A stretch of DNA of 64,000 nt from Bacteroides congonensis. GTDB taxonomy: Bacteria > Bacteroidota > Bacteroidia > Bacteroidales > Bacteroidaceae. The stretch covers positions 372,001 through 436,000 of the forward strand of contig NZ_FQXY01000010.1 of NCBI RefSeq assembly GCF_900130125.1, written 5' to 3'. The notes below the pieces were generated by a model, which was not told where the DNA came from, searched no databases, and saw only the letters and a program-made list of their open reading frames with translations. Of the stretch, positions 36,698-43,938 are shown in pieces; the first letter of the stretch is position 1, and every line of letters begins with the position of its first letter. A program made the translations under genes and the position numbers.

Positions 36698-38191
36698 ATG
36701 AAAAGATTCACAAAGTTAGTGCCCCTGCTCTTATTTGCAGCAGTCACACAGTACAGTTGCATCAATGATGCGGATGTAGCCTTTTCCGATGAAACTCATG
36801 CGGATTCCAATGGCAACCTTGCCCTGTTCTTTGAAATCCCCAATGCAAACGGCACCCGTAGCGCCGAATCATCGGGCATAACCGAAACAGGTTCAAAAGA
36901 GGAGTATGCAGTAAAAAGCCTGACAATCTATCTGTTCGACTCAACCACCAAAACTCTTAAAGACCAGCAGGAACTGAAGAATATCCAACAGATTAAAGCG
37001 GACTTAGAAGAGATAAAGTACACTGCCGACAAGATTACCGTGAATCCGGGCACCTACAATATCTTCGCCATTGCCAACGGAAAGGCCGTCACCGGAGATA
37101 TCAGCACGCAGGATGCTTTCCTGAATGCTGTCGACGGCATTACATACAGCGAAGGAAAGATTCCAAGCGTACCTGCAAGTGGATTCGTAATGACAAACCG
37201 CGGTGCGGCCAATCTGAACGTGGAAGTAAAGAAGCCGACTGATTCCGACAAGGTGACCAGTGTATCTATCGGCCTGGAACGTGCTGTTGCCAAAATTGAA
37301 CTGACACAAAAACAGGAAACTTTCCCATTGAAAGACCCTGCCGGAAAGGTTTATTGCACCATCAAGCTCAACAACTTCAGAATGTTGAATCTGGCAACAC
37401 AGTTCTATACCTTCCGTCACACCGCCGTTCTGAATGATTTCCAGGAACCCGGCTCATACACAAATGAGAACTTCGGTGACATCAACGACAACAACGGTTA
37501 TGCAATCGACCCCTATTTCTTCAAGAAAACAGTGGAAGGCGCCAAAGATTTCACCAATGCCGACGGATTCTTTGCACAGGCATTAGTAGATCTGGATATC
37601 AACGACAGCAATTGGGCAGGCATGGCACAAGCGGGTAGCTGGTCACATGTCTACTGTCTGGAGAACTGTATGTTCGTCAATGCACAATTAAATGCATACA
37701 GCACAGGAGTGATGTTTAAAGCGAACATGGACATTGCCACCGACCGCGTTTTCGATGAAAACGGTGACAACATAAGCAATCCTTCCAACTGGCCGTCCAA
37801 GATGTTCTACTTCAATTACAATTTCTACACCAGTGTAGACGCTATCCGCAAACAGGTTCTGAATAATCTTCCGGAAGACATCACTGACGATTCGGCTACG
37901 GAAATCCTTGCCGAATACAGCATCAAACGTTTCCAGAAGACGGAAAATTACTCATGCTACTACAACTACTGGATCAAGCACGAAGATAACAACTCTACAG
38001 AAATGGGTGTAATGGAATTCGGCATCGTCCGCAATAATATCTATCGTCTGTCTATCAGCAAAGTAGCGGGACTCGGCAGCGGAGAACCTTACATCGAACC
38101 GGAACAACCGGACGAATACAAAGCCGAACTGGATATCAATATCAATGTTTTTCCATGGGCCGTACGTAATCAAGATGTAGAACTTGAATAA
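36698..38191 (+). CDS. Mfa1-like major fimbrillin
   Basis: Structural subunit of a type V (FimA/Mfa1-type) fimbria, exported as a lipoprotein and matured at the surface. The lipobox ends at QYSC (Cys21). The N-terminal half has the FimA fold pattern (VKSLTIYLFDSTTKTL, NPGTYNIFAIANG, VSIGLERAVAKIEL). The C-terminal half has the typical Mfa1 end (MEFGIVRNNIYRLSISKVAGLG, then a Pro/Glu stretch and a terminal strand NINVFPWAV). An Arg at residue 54 (NGTRSAE) could be the processing site that exposes the groove for donor-strand exchange; that is inference from the Porphyromonas model. 497 residues, normal for the family. Confidence 0.9.
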   Translation: MKRFTKLVPLLLFAAVTQYSCINDADVAFSDETHADSNGNLALFFEIPNANGTRSAESSGITETGSKEEYAVKSLTIYLFDSTTKTLKDQQELKNIQQIKADLEEIKYTADKITVNPGTYNIFAIANGKAVTGDISTQDAFLNAVDGITYSEGKIPSVPASGFVMTNRGAANLNVEVKKPTDSDKVTSVSIGLERAVAKIELTQKQETFPLKDPAGKVYCTIKLNNFRMLNLATQFYTFRHTAVLNDFQEPGSYTNENFGDINDNNGYAIDPYFFKKTVEGAKDFTNADGFFAQALVDLDINDSNWAGMAQAGSWSHVYCLENCMFVNAQLNAYSTGVMFKANMDIATDRVFDENGDNISNPSNWPSKMFYFNYNFYTSVDAIRKQVLNNLPEDITDDSATEILAEYSIKRFQKTENYSCYYNYWIKHEDNNSTEMGVMEFGIVRNNIYRLSISKVAGLGSGEPYIEPEQPDEYKAELDININVFPWAVRNQDVELE

Positions 38192-38224
38192 GCAGTCCGG
38201 CCGTCTGAACTAAAATCAATCTAA

Positions 38225-39202
38225 ATGCGTTCATTTCTACTACATATTATTTGCGTTGTCGCGCTGTTCTCGTCCTGTGACTGGGTGAACGATGACTTGT
38301 CAGACTGTCCGACAGGAACCTGGCTGAAAATCTCGTACACCTACAACATCCTGAACGTGGACGCCGCGCCTACGCAAGTAGGCGACATCACCATTCTTGC
38401 CTTCGACAAGAACGACAAGTATGTGGACCGACTGGACGTAGACAGTATAACATTACATCAAAGCTACTGCATGGTAAGAGTGCCGTTTCCCGCCGGGACT
38501 TATCACCTGCTCATATGGGGAGGAGCATCCGACTATCCGTACCAGCTCCCAAATCTCAAAGCTGAACGGACGGAACGGAAATCCCTGAACATATCGCTGG
38601 CATGTGACGAGAAGAACCAGTCCGACAGGAAACTAAACGCGCTCTTTCACAGTAGCCTTGAAAATATTACTATCAGTGAGGAATATCAGGTCGTCACCGC
38701 CGAACTGGTTAAAAACACGAATTATTTCTCGTGTATCCTTCAGGATGAAGACAATCTCCCCCTGCAACAGGAGGACTTCGCCTTCACTTTGGAATCCGCC
38801 AACGGCGTAATAGACTATACAAATACTCCTGTCGACGCGACTCCGGTCTGTTATCTGCCGTATCGGCAGGAAGTGTCTGTAATGTCCGGACAGATTCCCG
38901 TCATCCATGCCAGATTAAATACACTGCGCATCATGAAGGGAGACGATACGACATTGTCAATAAAGCATATACCCAGCGGACAGGTGATCCTGCGCCTGCC
39001 ACTCACCCAATATTTATTGTTATCAAAAATCTATCCCGATAATATAGGTGATATAGGCGACCAGGAATATCTTGACCGGCAGGATTCTTACACTCTCCTG
39101 TTCTTCATCAAGTCGTCAACTACGGGAATCCCGCGGATATGTCCGAAAATGAAAGTAAACGGGTGGAGTATACGGCTGAATGATTCCGAACTGGAGTCGT
39201 AA
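38225..39202 (+). CDS. Mfa2/FimB-like fimbrial anchor lipoprotein
   Basis: 325-residue lipoprotein (Cys18 in LFSSCDW) of the FimB/Mfa2 family. It starts with the family's Cys-rich segment LSDCPTGTWLKISYTYN, followed by the strand GDITILAFDKNDKYVD, and has two beta-sandwich domains. In Porphyromonas such proteins anchor the fimbria to the outer membrane and set its length. It lies 33 bases after the fimbrillin and is the last gene before a terminator. No extra tip genes (mfa3-5 type) are seen, so the organelle would be of minimal composition. Confidence 0.88.
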   Translation: MRSFLLHIICVVALFSSCDWVNDDLSDCPTGTWLKISYTYNILNVDAAPTQVGDITILAFDKNDKYVDRLDVDSITLHQSYCMVRVPFPAGTYHLLIWGGASDYPYQLPNLKAERTERKSLNISLACDEKNQSDRKLNALFHSSLENITISEEYQVVTAELVKNTNYFSCILQDEDNLPLQQEDFAFTLESANGVIDYTNTPVDATPVCYLPYRQEVSVMSGQIPVIHARLNTLRIMKGDDTTLSIKHIPSGQVILRLPLTQYLLLSKIYPDNIGDIGDQEYLDRQDSYTLLFFIKSSTTGIPRICPKMKVNGWSIRLNDSELES

Positions 39203-39328
39203 AGAGACTGATAAATAAGTTTATATACAATATACTGGTGAGATGTATAAAGAAAGGCTGCTGTGAAGTACCCGAGCGGGCTTTCGCCCTCTCGCATATA
39301 ATGTTTCCCACTATATGCAAAATGCCCG

Positions 39329-39383
39329 ATAAAACGGCATAACCCTTGAGAAGCCGTTTTATTGTTTGTTTGTTTTGTTTGTG
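39329..39383 (+). terminator. Terminator of the fimbrial operon
   Basis: ATAAAACGGC (39329-39338) and GCCGTTTTAT (39353-39362) form a perfect 10-base stem with a 14-base loop, followed by a T-rich tract (TGTTTGTTTGTTTTGTTT). A weaker hairpin (GAGCGGGC/GCCCTCTC) precedes it near 39273-39292. Confidence 0.82.
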
Positions 39384-39449
39384 TTAAGTGCATTCTTTCC
39401 GAGCGAGGAAAGGGTGCACTACTCGTTTATGGATAATCGGGATGCTTGT

Positions 39450-39512
39450 TCATCTTTTACCATAGTTTATTCATCTTTTACCGTAGCTTGTTCACCTTTT
39501 ATCATGAAATCT
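39450..39512. repeat. Three tandem 21-base repeats at the 3' end of the PagL-like gene
   Basis: TCATCTTTTACC-type units start at 39450, 39471 and 39492, exactly 21 bases apart. The third unit contains the stop codon and last codons of the minus-strand gene. Because 21 is a multiple of three, each unit repeats an in-frame TGA on the minus strand, so expansion or contraction leaves the protein end nearly unchanged. Confidence 0.75.
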
Positions 39513-40685
39513 ATATCCTATCCCTAACATCAGATTATTAGGGTCTTTGAACTTGCTCAACTGGTACCCTACATGCAGAAACAAATGGCGCGTGACGTAA
39601 GTCTTGAGAGCCAGAATCTGATAGAAACCGTTCGTATCATCCCCACGGCATATCAGGTTTCGTCCAATTCCGGCATTGATTGAGAAAATCGGCATCACCA
39701 GTTCCGCCCGAAGGGACAACCCCACCGCAAATTGCTCGCGGAAAGGAGGACGATGGAACTTTATATCGTTCATATAGCTTCCTTCCAGTTTATAGTCCTT
39801 GATATTGGCACTCTCGTCATACTGCGCATCTACAGAAAGTCCCGCCCGGAAATAGTTATTGAAATTATACATCGGAGCAAAATTGAGCCCCACGATACCA
39901 AACGAACCGGGTACCAGACTCGGCACATTGTCTTTAACGAATCCCCTTTTGCGGGTAGCACCATATATCACCAAATCATAACTGACGTGCGGCTTTATGA
40001 ATAACCGTTCAGGAGCTATCGCTCCGGACGCATCATCCGTATCGCCAAAGGTGCGTACAATGCCTACTCTCCCACCGATAATATTGATTCCCCCATTGGG
40101 ATAATGAGTATTTCCATTGGAGAAATGCGTTAAGTCCACCCCTGCCGCCAACTTCCATTGCGGATGAAACTGCCAGTTCAAAAGAAGCCCCAAATTGATA
40201 TATGCATTAATTTTAGAACCGATAACCTCATTCTGCGGATTGTATTGTTCATCATATTTCTTCCAACCGAAAGAAGCTCCGAAGTTCCATTCATAATCGA
40301 ACGACAGACGGGACGAAAGCCGTACTATGGGCGCCCCTTGAAAGGCATATACCGTCACCGGATTTCCTAACTCGGCAGGACAGTAAAAAGTATTATACGA
40401 AACACCGATCCCCTGATAGGCATGAGGATACATTCTGCCCAATCGGGAATCTTTACCAAACTGGAAAGCATACTTCAGATGCAGGGAGAGCGATTGTTCG
40501 ATGATTTTCTGCTGCAAATTATCTCCTTCGAGAAAACTGTTTGTCGGAACAACATAGCCCGGACGGACGTCCAAGCCAATCCCATGCTTCCCGACTATCT
40601 GCGCTCCTGATTTCCCGCCAACTGCCAGAAACGCCAGCAGGCAAACAATAGACAATAACCGTCCTATATTCATATTTCCAGTCAT
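39492..40685 (-). CDS. Acyloxyacyl hydrolase / PagL-like lipid A deacylase
   Basis: Predicted outer-membrane barrel enzyme that removes a fatty acid from lipid A. The 397-residue chain has a signal peptide (cut after GKSGAQ) and alternating beta strands. The PagL catalytic pattern is seen as DLTHFSNGNTHYPNGGINI: His187 and Ser189 fit the active pair, followed by the conserved Pro-Asn-Gly. It is longer than Pseudomonas PagL (about 170 residues) because of an added C-terminal half, as in Bacteroides homologues. Its start overlaps the upstream lipoprotein stop by 4 bases (ATGA), so the two are coupled. Confidence 0.8.
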   Translation of the reverse strand: MTGNMNIGRLLSIVCLLAFLAVGGKSGAQIVGKHGIGLDVRPGYVVPTNSFLEGDNLQQKIIEQSLSLHLKYAFQFGKDSRLGRMYPHAYQGIGVSYNTFYCPAELGNPVTVYAFQGAPIVRLSSRLSFDYEWNFGASFGWKKYDEQYNPQNEVIGSKINAYINLGLLLNWQFHPQWKLAAGVDLTHFSNGNTHYPNGGINIIGGRVGIVRTFGDTDDASGAIAPERLFIKPHVSYDLVIYGATRKRGFVKDNVPSLVPGSFGIVGLNFAPMYNFNNYFRAGLSVDAQYDESANIKDYKLEGSYMNDIKFHRPPFREQFAVGLSLRAELVMPIFSINAGIGRNLICRGDDTNGFYQILALKTYVTRHLFLHVGYQLSKFKDPNNLMLGIGYRFHDKR

Positions 40686-41623
40686 TTGAGATCCTTCTGT
40701 TCTATTTCATATTTTCCGGGCATTTTACTTTGTAACATGCCGGTGATACTCCGTTGCCTTCCTGTCTTCGGATGAACGGCATAGAGAGTATATCTCGTTT
40801 CAAACCATTCATAATCCATCCATAGAGTAATACGCTGAGTAGTATAGGCCGGGATAGGAACTTCTATCGGATCCGTATTGGGGAGAGACAGTGTTTGCTG
40901 TATGGAAGAATATTGTGCTTGCGTACCATTCAGTCCCAAATATCCGCCTTTCATATCGGGTATTTCTACTGTCAAATTGCCTTCTCCCAAAAGTTGAAAA
41001 GCCCCGGGCATCTCGCTTTTGAATATTACTTCATAGCGAGCATTCTCGTATGGGGATAAGAGATAGGGATAAGGAATATCCCAACCATTAGATTGCACAA
41101 AGCTCCTTTGTTTCTCTGTTTTCTTTGCGTAAGAATACGCATCCAAAGAGTAAGTGATATGATCGAACACATACCTGTCCGACGGCGAAATATCAACATA
41201 TATTTCCTGAAACTCATATTCGTTGCTCGCTATGATTTCGAATCGAAAGTGAGTGGAGCGGGCATTCTCATCCACTGTTATCTTCAGCTCTTTGGGATTA
41301 CTGCGATCGACAGTGAAACCAATCAATTCTTCATTACAAACAATCTTTCCCAATCCTTTCAGATAAGGAAATTGCTCTATTGTTATCAACTGACCATCCA
41401 CATCATAGATTTCATATGAATAAGAAAAGTTTTCTTCATAAGTATATATCTGCAAATAATCCCAATTGGAAGACGCAAACCGGATTACCGCGACATCACC
41501 GTTTCCATCCAAAATCAGTTCGGAATCAGAAGACCGGAAATCGTCAACAAATACATCCCCGTTGCAACTATAAAATACCAATAGAATAAGAAGATATGCC
41601 GTTAAGTCTATGCACTTTTTCAT
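40682..41623 (-). CDS. Lipoprotein of unknown function upstream of the PagL-like gene
   Basis: 313-residue lipoprotein with Cys20 (LLVFYSCNGDVFVDDF); acidic residues after the Cys suggest export to the surface. The mature part is beta-rich without a family I can name. The pattern of short strands with charged loops fits immunoglobulin-like or BACON-type domains (NVEIPDM-like strand in the middle, YTTQRITLWMDYEW near the end). It overlaps the following PagL-like gene by 4 bases. A good -7 box lies upstream at 41662-41655. Its function may be tied to outer-membrane lipid modification; that is inference from coupling only. Confidence 0.7.
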   Translation of the reverse strand: MKKCIDLTAYLLILLVFYSCNGDVFVDDFRSSDSELILDGNGDVAVIRFASSNWDYLQIYTYEENFSYSYEIYDVDGQLITIEQFPYLKGLGKIVCNEELIGFTVDRSNPKELKITVDENARSTHFRFEIIASNEYEFQEIYVDISPSDRYVFDHITYSLDAYSYAKKTEKQRSFVQSNGWDIPYPYLLSPYENARYEVIFKSEMPGAFQLLGEGNLTVEIPDMKGGYLGLNGTQAQYSSIQQTLSLPNTDPIEVPIPAYTTQRITLWMDYEWFETRYTLYAVHPKTGRQRSITGMLQSKMPGKYEIEQKDLK

Positions 41624-41654
41624 GCCATTGTCCTTTTGTCGTTTTCGTTGGGGA

Positions 41655-41662
41655 CAAAAGTA
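41655..41662 (-). promoter_or_regulatory. Candidate -7 box for the lipoprotein/PagL operon
   Basis: TACTTTTG on the minus strand, 32 bases upstream of the lipoprotein ATG at 41623. No clear -33 element was found. Confidence 0.5.
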
Positions 41663-41804
41663 GTATATAAATTTTAAAACTCAGCACCTTGTATTCAATT
41701 AATATTCAAATCTAATAAAAGAATTTCTTCTAAATAAAATTTGATTAAGCAACACCATATAGAAAAAAAGACTACTTTTACAACGAACTAATAAACACAA
41801 ACTA

Positions 41805-41946
41805 ATGAAAAAGCTTATCTATATACTGTTCATATCTACATTTCTGCTATCAGGATGATTGTGATACCATATTCAAGACTGATTATGGAAACATAGCATA
41901 TTACACCCAAGAAATGACCATGTTATATAATATAACGAAAAAATAA
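41805..41946 (+). pseudogene. Frameshifted lipoprotein gene remnant
   Basis: ATG 41805 gives MKKLIYILFISTFLLSG then a stop (41856-41858). A shift of one frame at that point restores a lipobox Cys (41860-41862) and continues CDTIFKTDYGNIAYY to a stop at 41944-41946. The leader is a perfect lipoprotein signal broken exactly at the lipobox, and the rest is only 28 codons. It is best read as a decayed gene ahead of the intact lipoprotein at 41954. Confidence 0.6.
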
Positions 41947-41953
41947 TAGAAAT

Positions 41954-42703
41954 ATGAGATTTGCTAATTTTTTACTTATCACATCATTATTTATAGTCTC
42001 GTATGGTTGTTCCAAGGAAGAACCATACGAACCGGAAAAGAAATCGATTTCCATATGGGAAGGAGAAACGTCACATATTAGTATCAAAACTGACTTAACC
42101 CACTGCAACTGTACACTACAGTCTGAAGATCAAGAAATTGCAACTGCAACTATTGATAAAACAGGTATCTGCATCACTACACACAAAAGTGGAAGTACCA
42201 TGATACGGCTTCTGGATAATGATAAAATATTATGTGAGATATTCGTATATGTAAAATATTTCAGCAGCCCGGAAATCATAGATTGGGGGATTCCATTAAA
42301 AGAAGGTAGCCCTGGATATCCGGGAATAACTATAAAAGCAATAGACCTAAGAATCCCCCCGGAAATAGAAAAAGAATTGCGAGAAGAAAGTGAACCTTTT
42401 ATTGGCGCAACTTATACATTTAATCAGGATACGAGAAAGTTCACAATAAAAACGATTTCAGACATATCTTATGAAGGATTATACGAATGGAACCTTACTT
42501 CTTTAACCTTAATGCATGACGGAAAAAAAGAAAAATATGGTTTCAAATTTGTAACTGGAATGTCACACGGATATATCATAGAAGCTGATAAAACAGAAAA
42601 ATATCAACGACGATATCCTGATGCCGGTATCACAGAAGTAAAGGTTAATCATGTTTGGAAGAATAATGGAATAATTCCACCAGGAGGAATTATTTTTGAT
42701 TGA
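41954..42703 (+). CDS. Lipoprotein of unknown function
   Basis: 249 residues with a lipoprotein signal (LFIVSYGC, Cys19) and acidic residues after it (SKEEPYEPE), the pattern associated with surface export in Bacteroides. The first mature domain (about residues 30-105) has the strand pattern and TATIDKTGICITTHKSGSTMIRL turn of bacterial Ig-like (Big2-type) domains. The second half (about 110-249) is a strand-rich region I do not recognise. Codon use is more A/T-rich than in the division cluster. It stands between gene remnants, so it may belong to a recently acquired or decaying block. Confidence 0.65.
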   Translation: MRFANFLLITSLFIVSYGCSKEEPYEPEKKSISIWEGETSHISIKTDLTHCNCTLQSEDQEIATATIDKTGICITTHKSGSTMIRLLDNDKILCEIFVYVKYFSSPEIIDWGIPLKEGSPGYPGITIKAIDLRIPPEIEKELREESEPFIGATYTFNQDTRKFTIKTISDISYEGLYEWNLTSLTLMHDGKKEKYGFKFVTGMSHGYIIEADKTEKYQRRYPDAGITEVKVNHVWKNNGIIPPGGIIFD

Positions 42704-42713
42704 TTGCAATAAA

Positions 42714-42761
42714 ATGAAACTGTTACTATTAACATCTTGTATACTTGTAACCAAGTATTAA
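42714..42761 (+). pseudogene. Possible leader remnant of another lipoprotein
   Basis: A 15-codon frame starting MKLLLLTSCILV resembles a lipoprotein signal (LTSC) cut off by a stop 11 bases after the previous gene. It has no continuation in any frame that I can see. Could also be chance. Confidence 0.3.
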
Positions 42762-42813
42762 AACTAAGACAAGGTAAATAGTAAACATAAAATTAAGTAA
42801 ATAAAAAAGTATT

Positions 42814-43114
42814 ATGAGAAAAATCAGTTACAGCCAGTCCTGAAACAAGAGCGAACGGAGTAACTTTGGGTATAAAAAGCCAATATCGACTTAATGCTTC
42901 GGGACAAACAAGAACATTATCTGATGAAAACTCTCCCTTAATTTATGAAATAGAAATGAATGATGGTTTGGAAAATGGTAAAATCATTGTTTCTGGTGAT
43001 AAAAGATTTCCGGAAGTATTAGCATATATGCCTTCATTCAATAAATGCAAGTTCTGTTTTAGCGAAACGGAGCTTGCATTTCATTTAAACAGAGCCTCTG
43101 TTTCGCCAGAATAG
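42814..43114 (+). pseudogene. Remnant of a C10 (SpeB-like) peptidase propeptide
   Basis: ATG 42814 runs into a stop after ten codons. The neighbouring frame reads SPETRANGVTLGIKSQYRL and on through SPLIYEIEMNDG to GKIIVSGDKRFPEVLAYMPSFN, stopping at 43112-43114. The block IYEI...IIVSGDKR.PEVLAY fits the propeptide (Spi-type) region of streptopain/C10 cysteine peptidases, which Bacteroides species carry beside lipoproteins. No mature peptidase domain follows in any frame, and the last 25 codons do not fit the family. The signal peptide is mostly missing too. I infer a deletion-decayed gene. Confidence 0.55.
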
Positions 43115-43123
43115 AGGCTCTGT
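43089..43123. terminator. Stem-loop after the C10 remnant
   Basis: ACAGAGCCTCT (43089-43099) and AGAGGCTCTGT (43113-43123) pair over 11 bases around a 13-base loop. CCTGTTC follows instead of a T-run, so termination is uncertain. Confidence 0.45.
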
Positions 43124-43452
43124 CCTGTTCAGCCCACCTGCCGATGACTTTAAGCCCACAGATAAACAACCCTAAGCCCATGTGCCACCCACTTTTGCCC
43201 ACGTGATGAATCTATATCCCCCGCTTGGTGAGCATCGACAGGATTAGATTCGGATAATTGGATATTTGAGTCATCAGTGTATCAGATGGATTGGCTTAAA
43301 TCAGTACAGGTTTTGAATCTTTTCTATTCTGTTTAACTTATTTCAGTACGTTGTGCTTTAATGTGGGTTCCCTGTCTATGTTGTTTAGGGAAACATAAGT
43401 TATGAAGTAAGGAAGTGTTAGTTATCTTGCCTTTATCCTTGCGTTAGGCTGC
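43124..43452. other. Gene-free stretch
   Basis: No coding frame, RNA gene or promoter is supported here. The left part repeats the word AAGCCCA or TGCCCAC several times (43151-43203). The rest is plain A/T-rich spacer. Confidence 0.5.
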
Positions 43453-43606
43453 CGGTATTCTTCCATTAGATTACCGGTATTGTTATCTCACCACGGCCGT
43501 GGTAACTATTCGTCACGGCCATGGTAGGTTCTCTTCACAGCCGTGGTAGGAATTTGTCACAGCCGTGACGAATTAGTGATATCGGTAATCTAACGAAAGG
43601 ATACCG
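43453..43606. repeat. 154-base element with 28-base inverted ends and four 22-base repeats
   Basis: The ends 43453-43480 and 43579-43606 are reverse complements at 24 of 28 positions (both contain TTAGATTACCG). Inside, a CACRGCCRTGGTA-type core starts at 43492, 43514, 43536 and 43558, exactly 22 bases apart. The first core with its flank (CCACGGCCGTGG) is a 12-base palindrome. It resembles a non-coding miniature mobile element or extragenic palindrome. It is not CRISPR, as repeat and spacer are not separable. Confidence 0.7.
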
Positions 43607-43660
43607 AAGAGATAACGTTAATATCCCGTTAGTATATCCTATGTTTTATAGGGGGATGGG

Positions 43661-43705
43661 ATGATAATACCCTGAGAGCAAAAGTTACTCTCAGGGTGCT
43701 ATCAT
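43661..43705. repeat. Large hairpin upstream of the AAA-ATPase gene
   Basis: Arms 43661-43678 and 43688-43705 pair at 16 of 18 positions (core ACCCTGAGAG/CTCTCAGGGT) with a 9-base loop. No T-run follows. It may end stray transcription or be part of the same repeat-rich block. Confidence 0.6.
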
Positions 43706-43904
43706 GACCTGCTCTCATAGCTGAAGCTACGATGAATAAAGGATTTGAAGAAATTTATGAGGGTATGAGGGTAAATCGTGAAAACTTTTGTTTGGAGTGC
43801 GTGTTTAGTTCTGAAATCGAATTAGCTCATATCAACACGGTAAAGCAACAGAATAAAGAACAAGAATAAACATCTCATTAATTGCCGAATCGAAGAAAAT
43901 AAGC

Positions 43905-43912
43905 TATTTTTG
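43905..43912 (+). promoter_or_regulatory. Candidate -7 box for the AAA-ATPase gene
   Basis: TATTTTTG matches TAnnTTTG, 26 bases before the ATG. ATTG at 43881-43884, 20 bases upstream, is one base from the -33 TTTG. Confidence 0.6.
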
Positions 43913-43938
43913 TTCTCAACTATAAAAATAGAGCGGTT

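Noticed and set aside
43089-43123. Calling the stem after the C10 remnant a certain terminator
   Set aside because: The stem is good but no T-run follows, so it is listed only with low confidence.
43492-43579. Possible CRISPR array (four repeats at 22-base spacing)
   Set aside because: The period is too short to hold repeat plus spacer, the units are degenerate along their length, and no cas genes are near.
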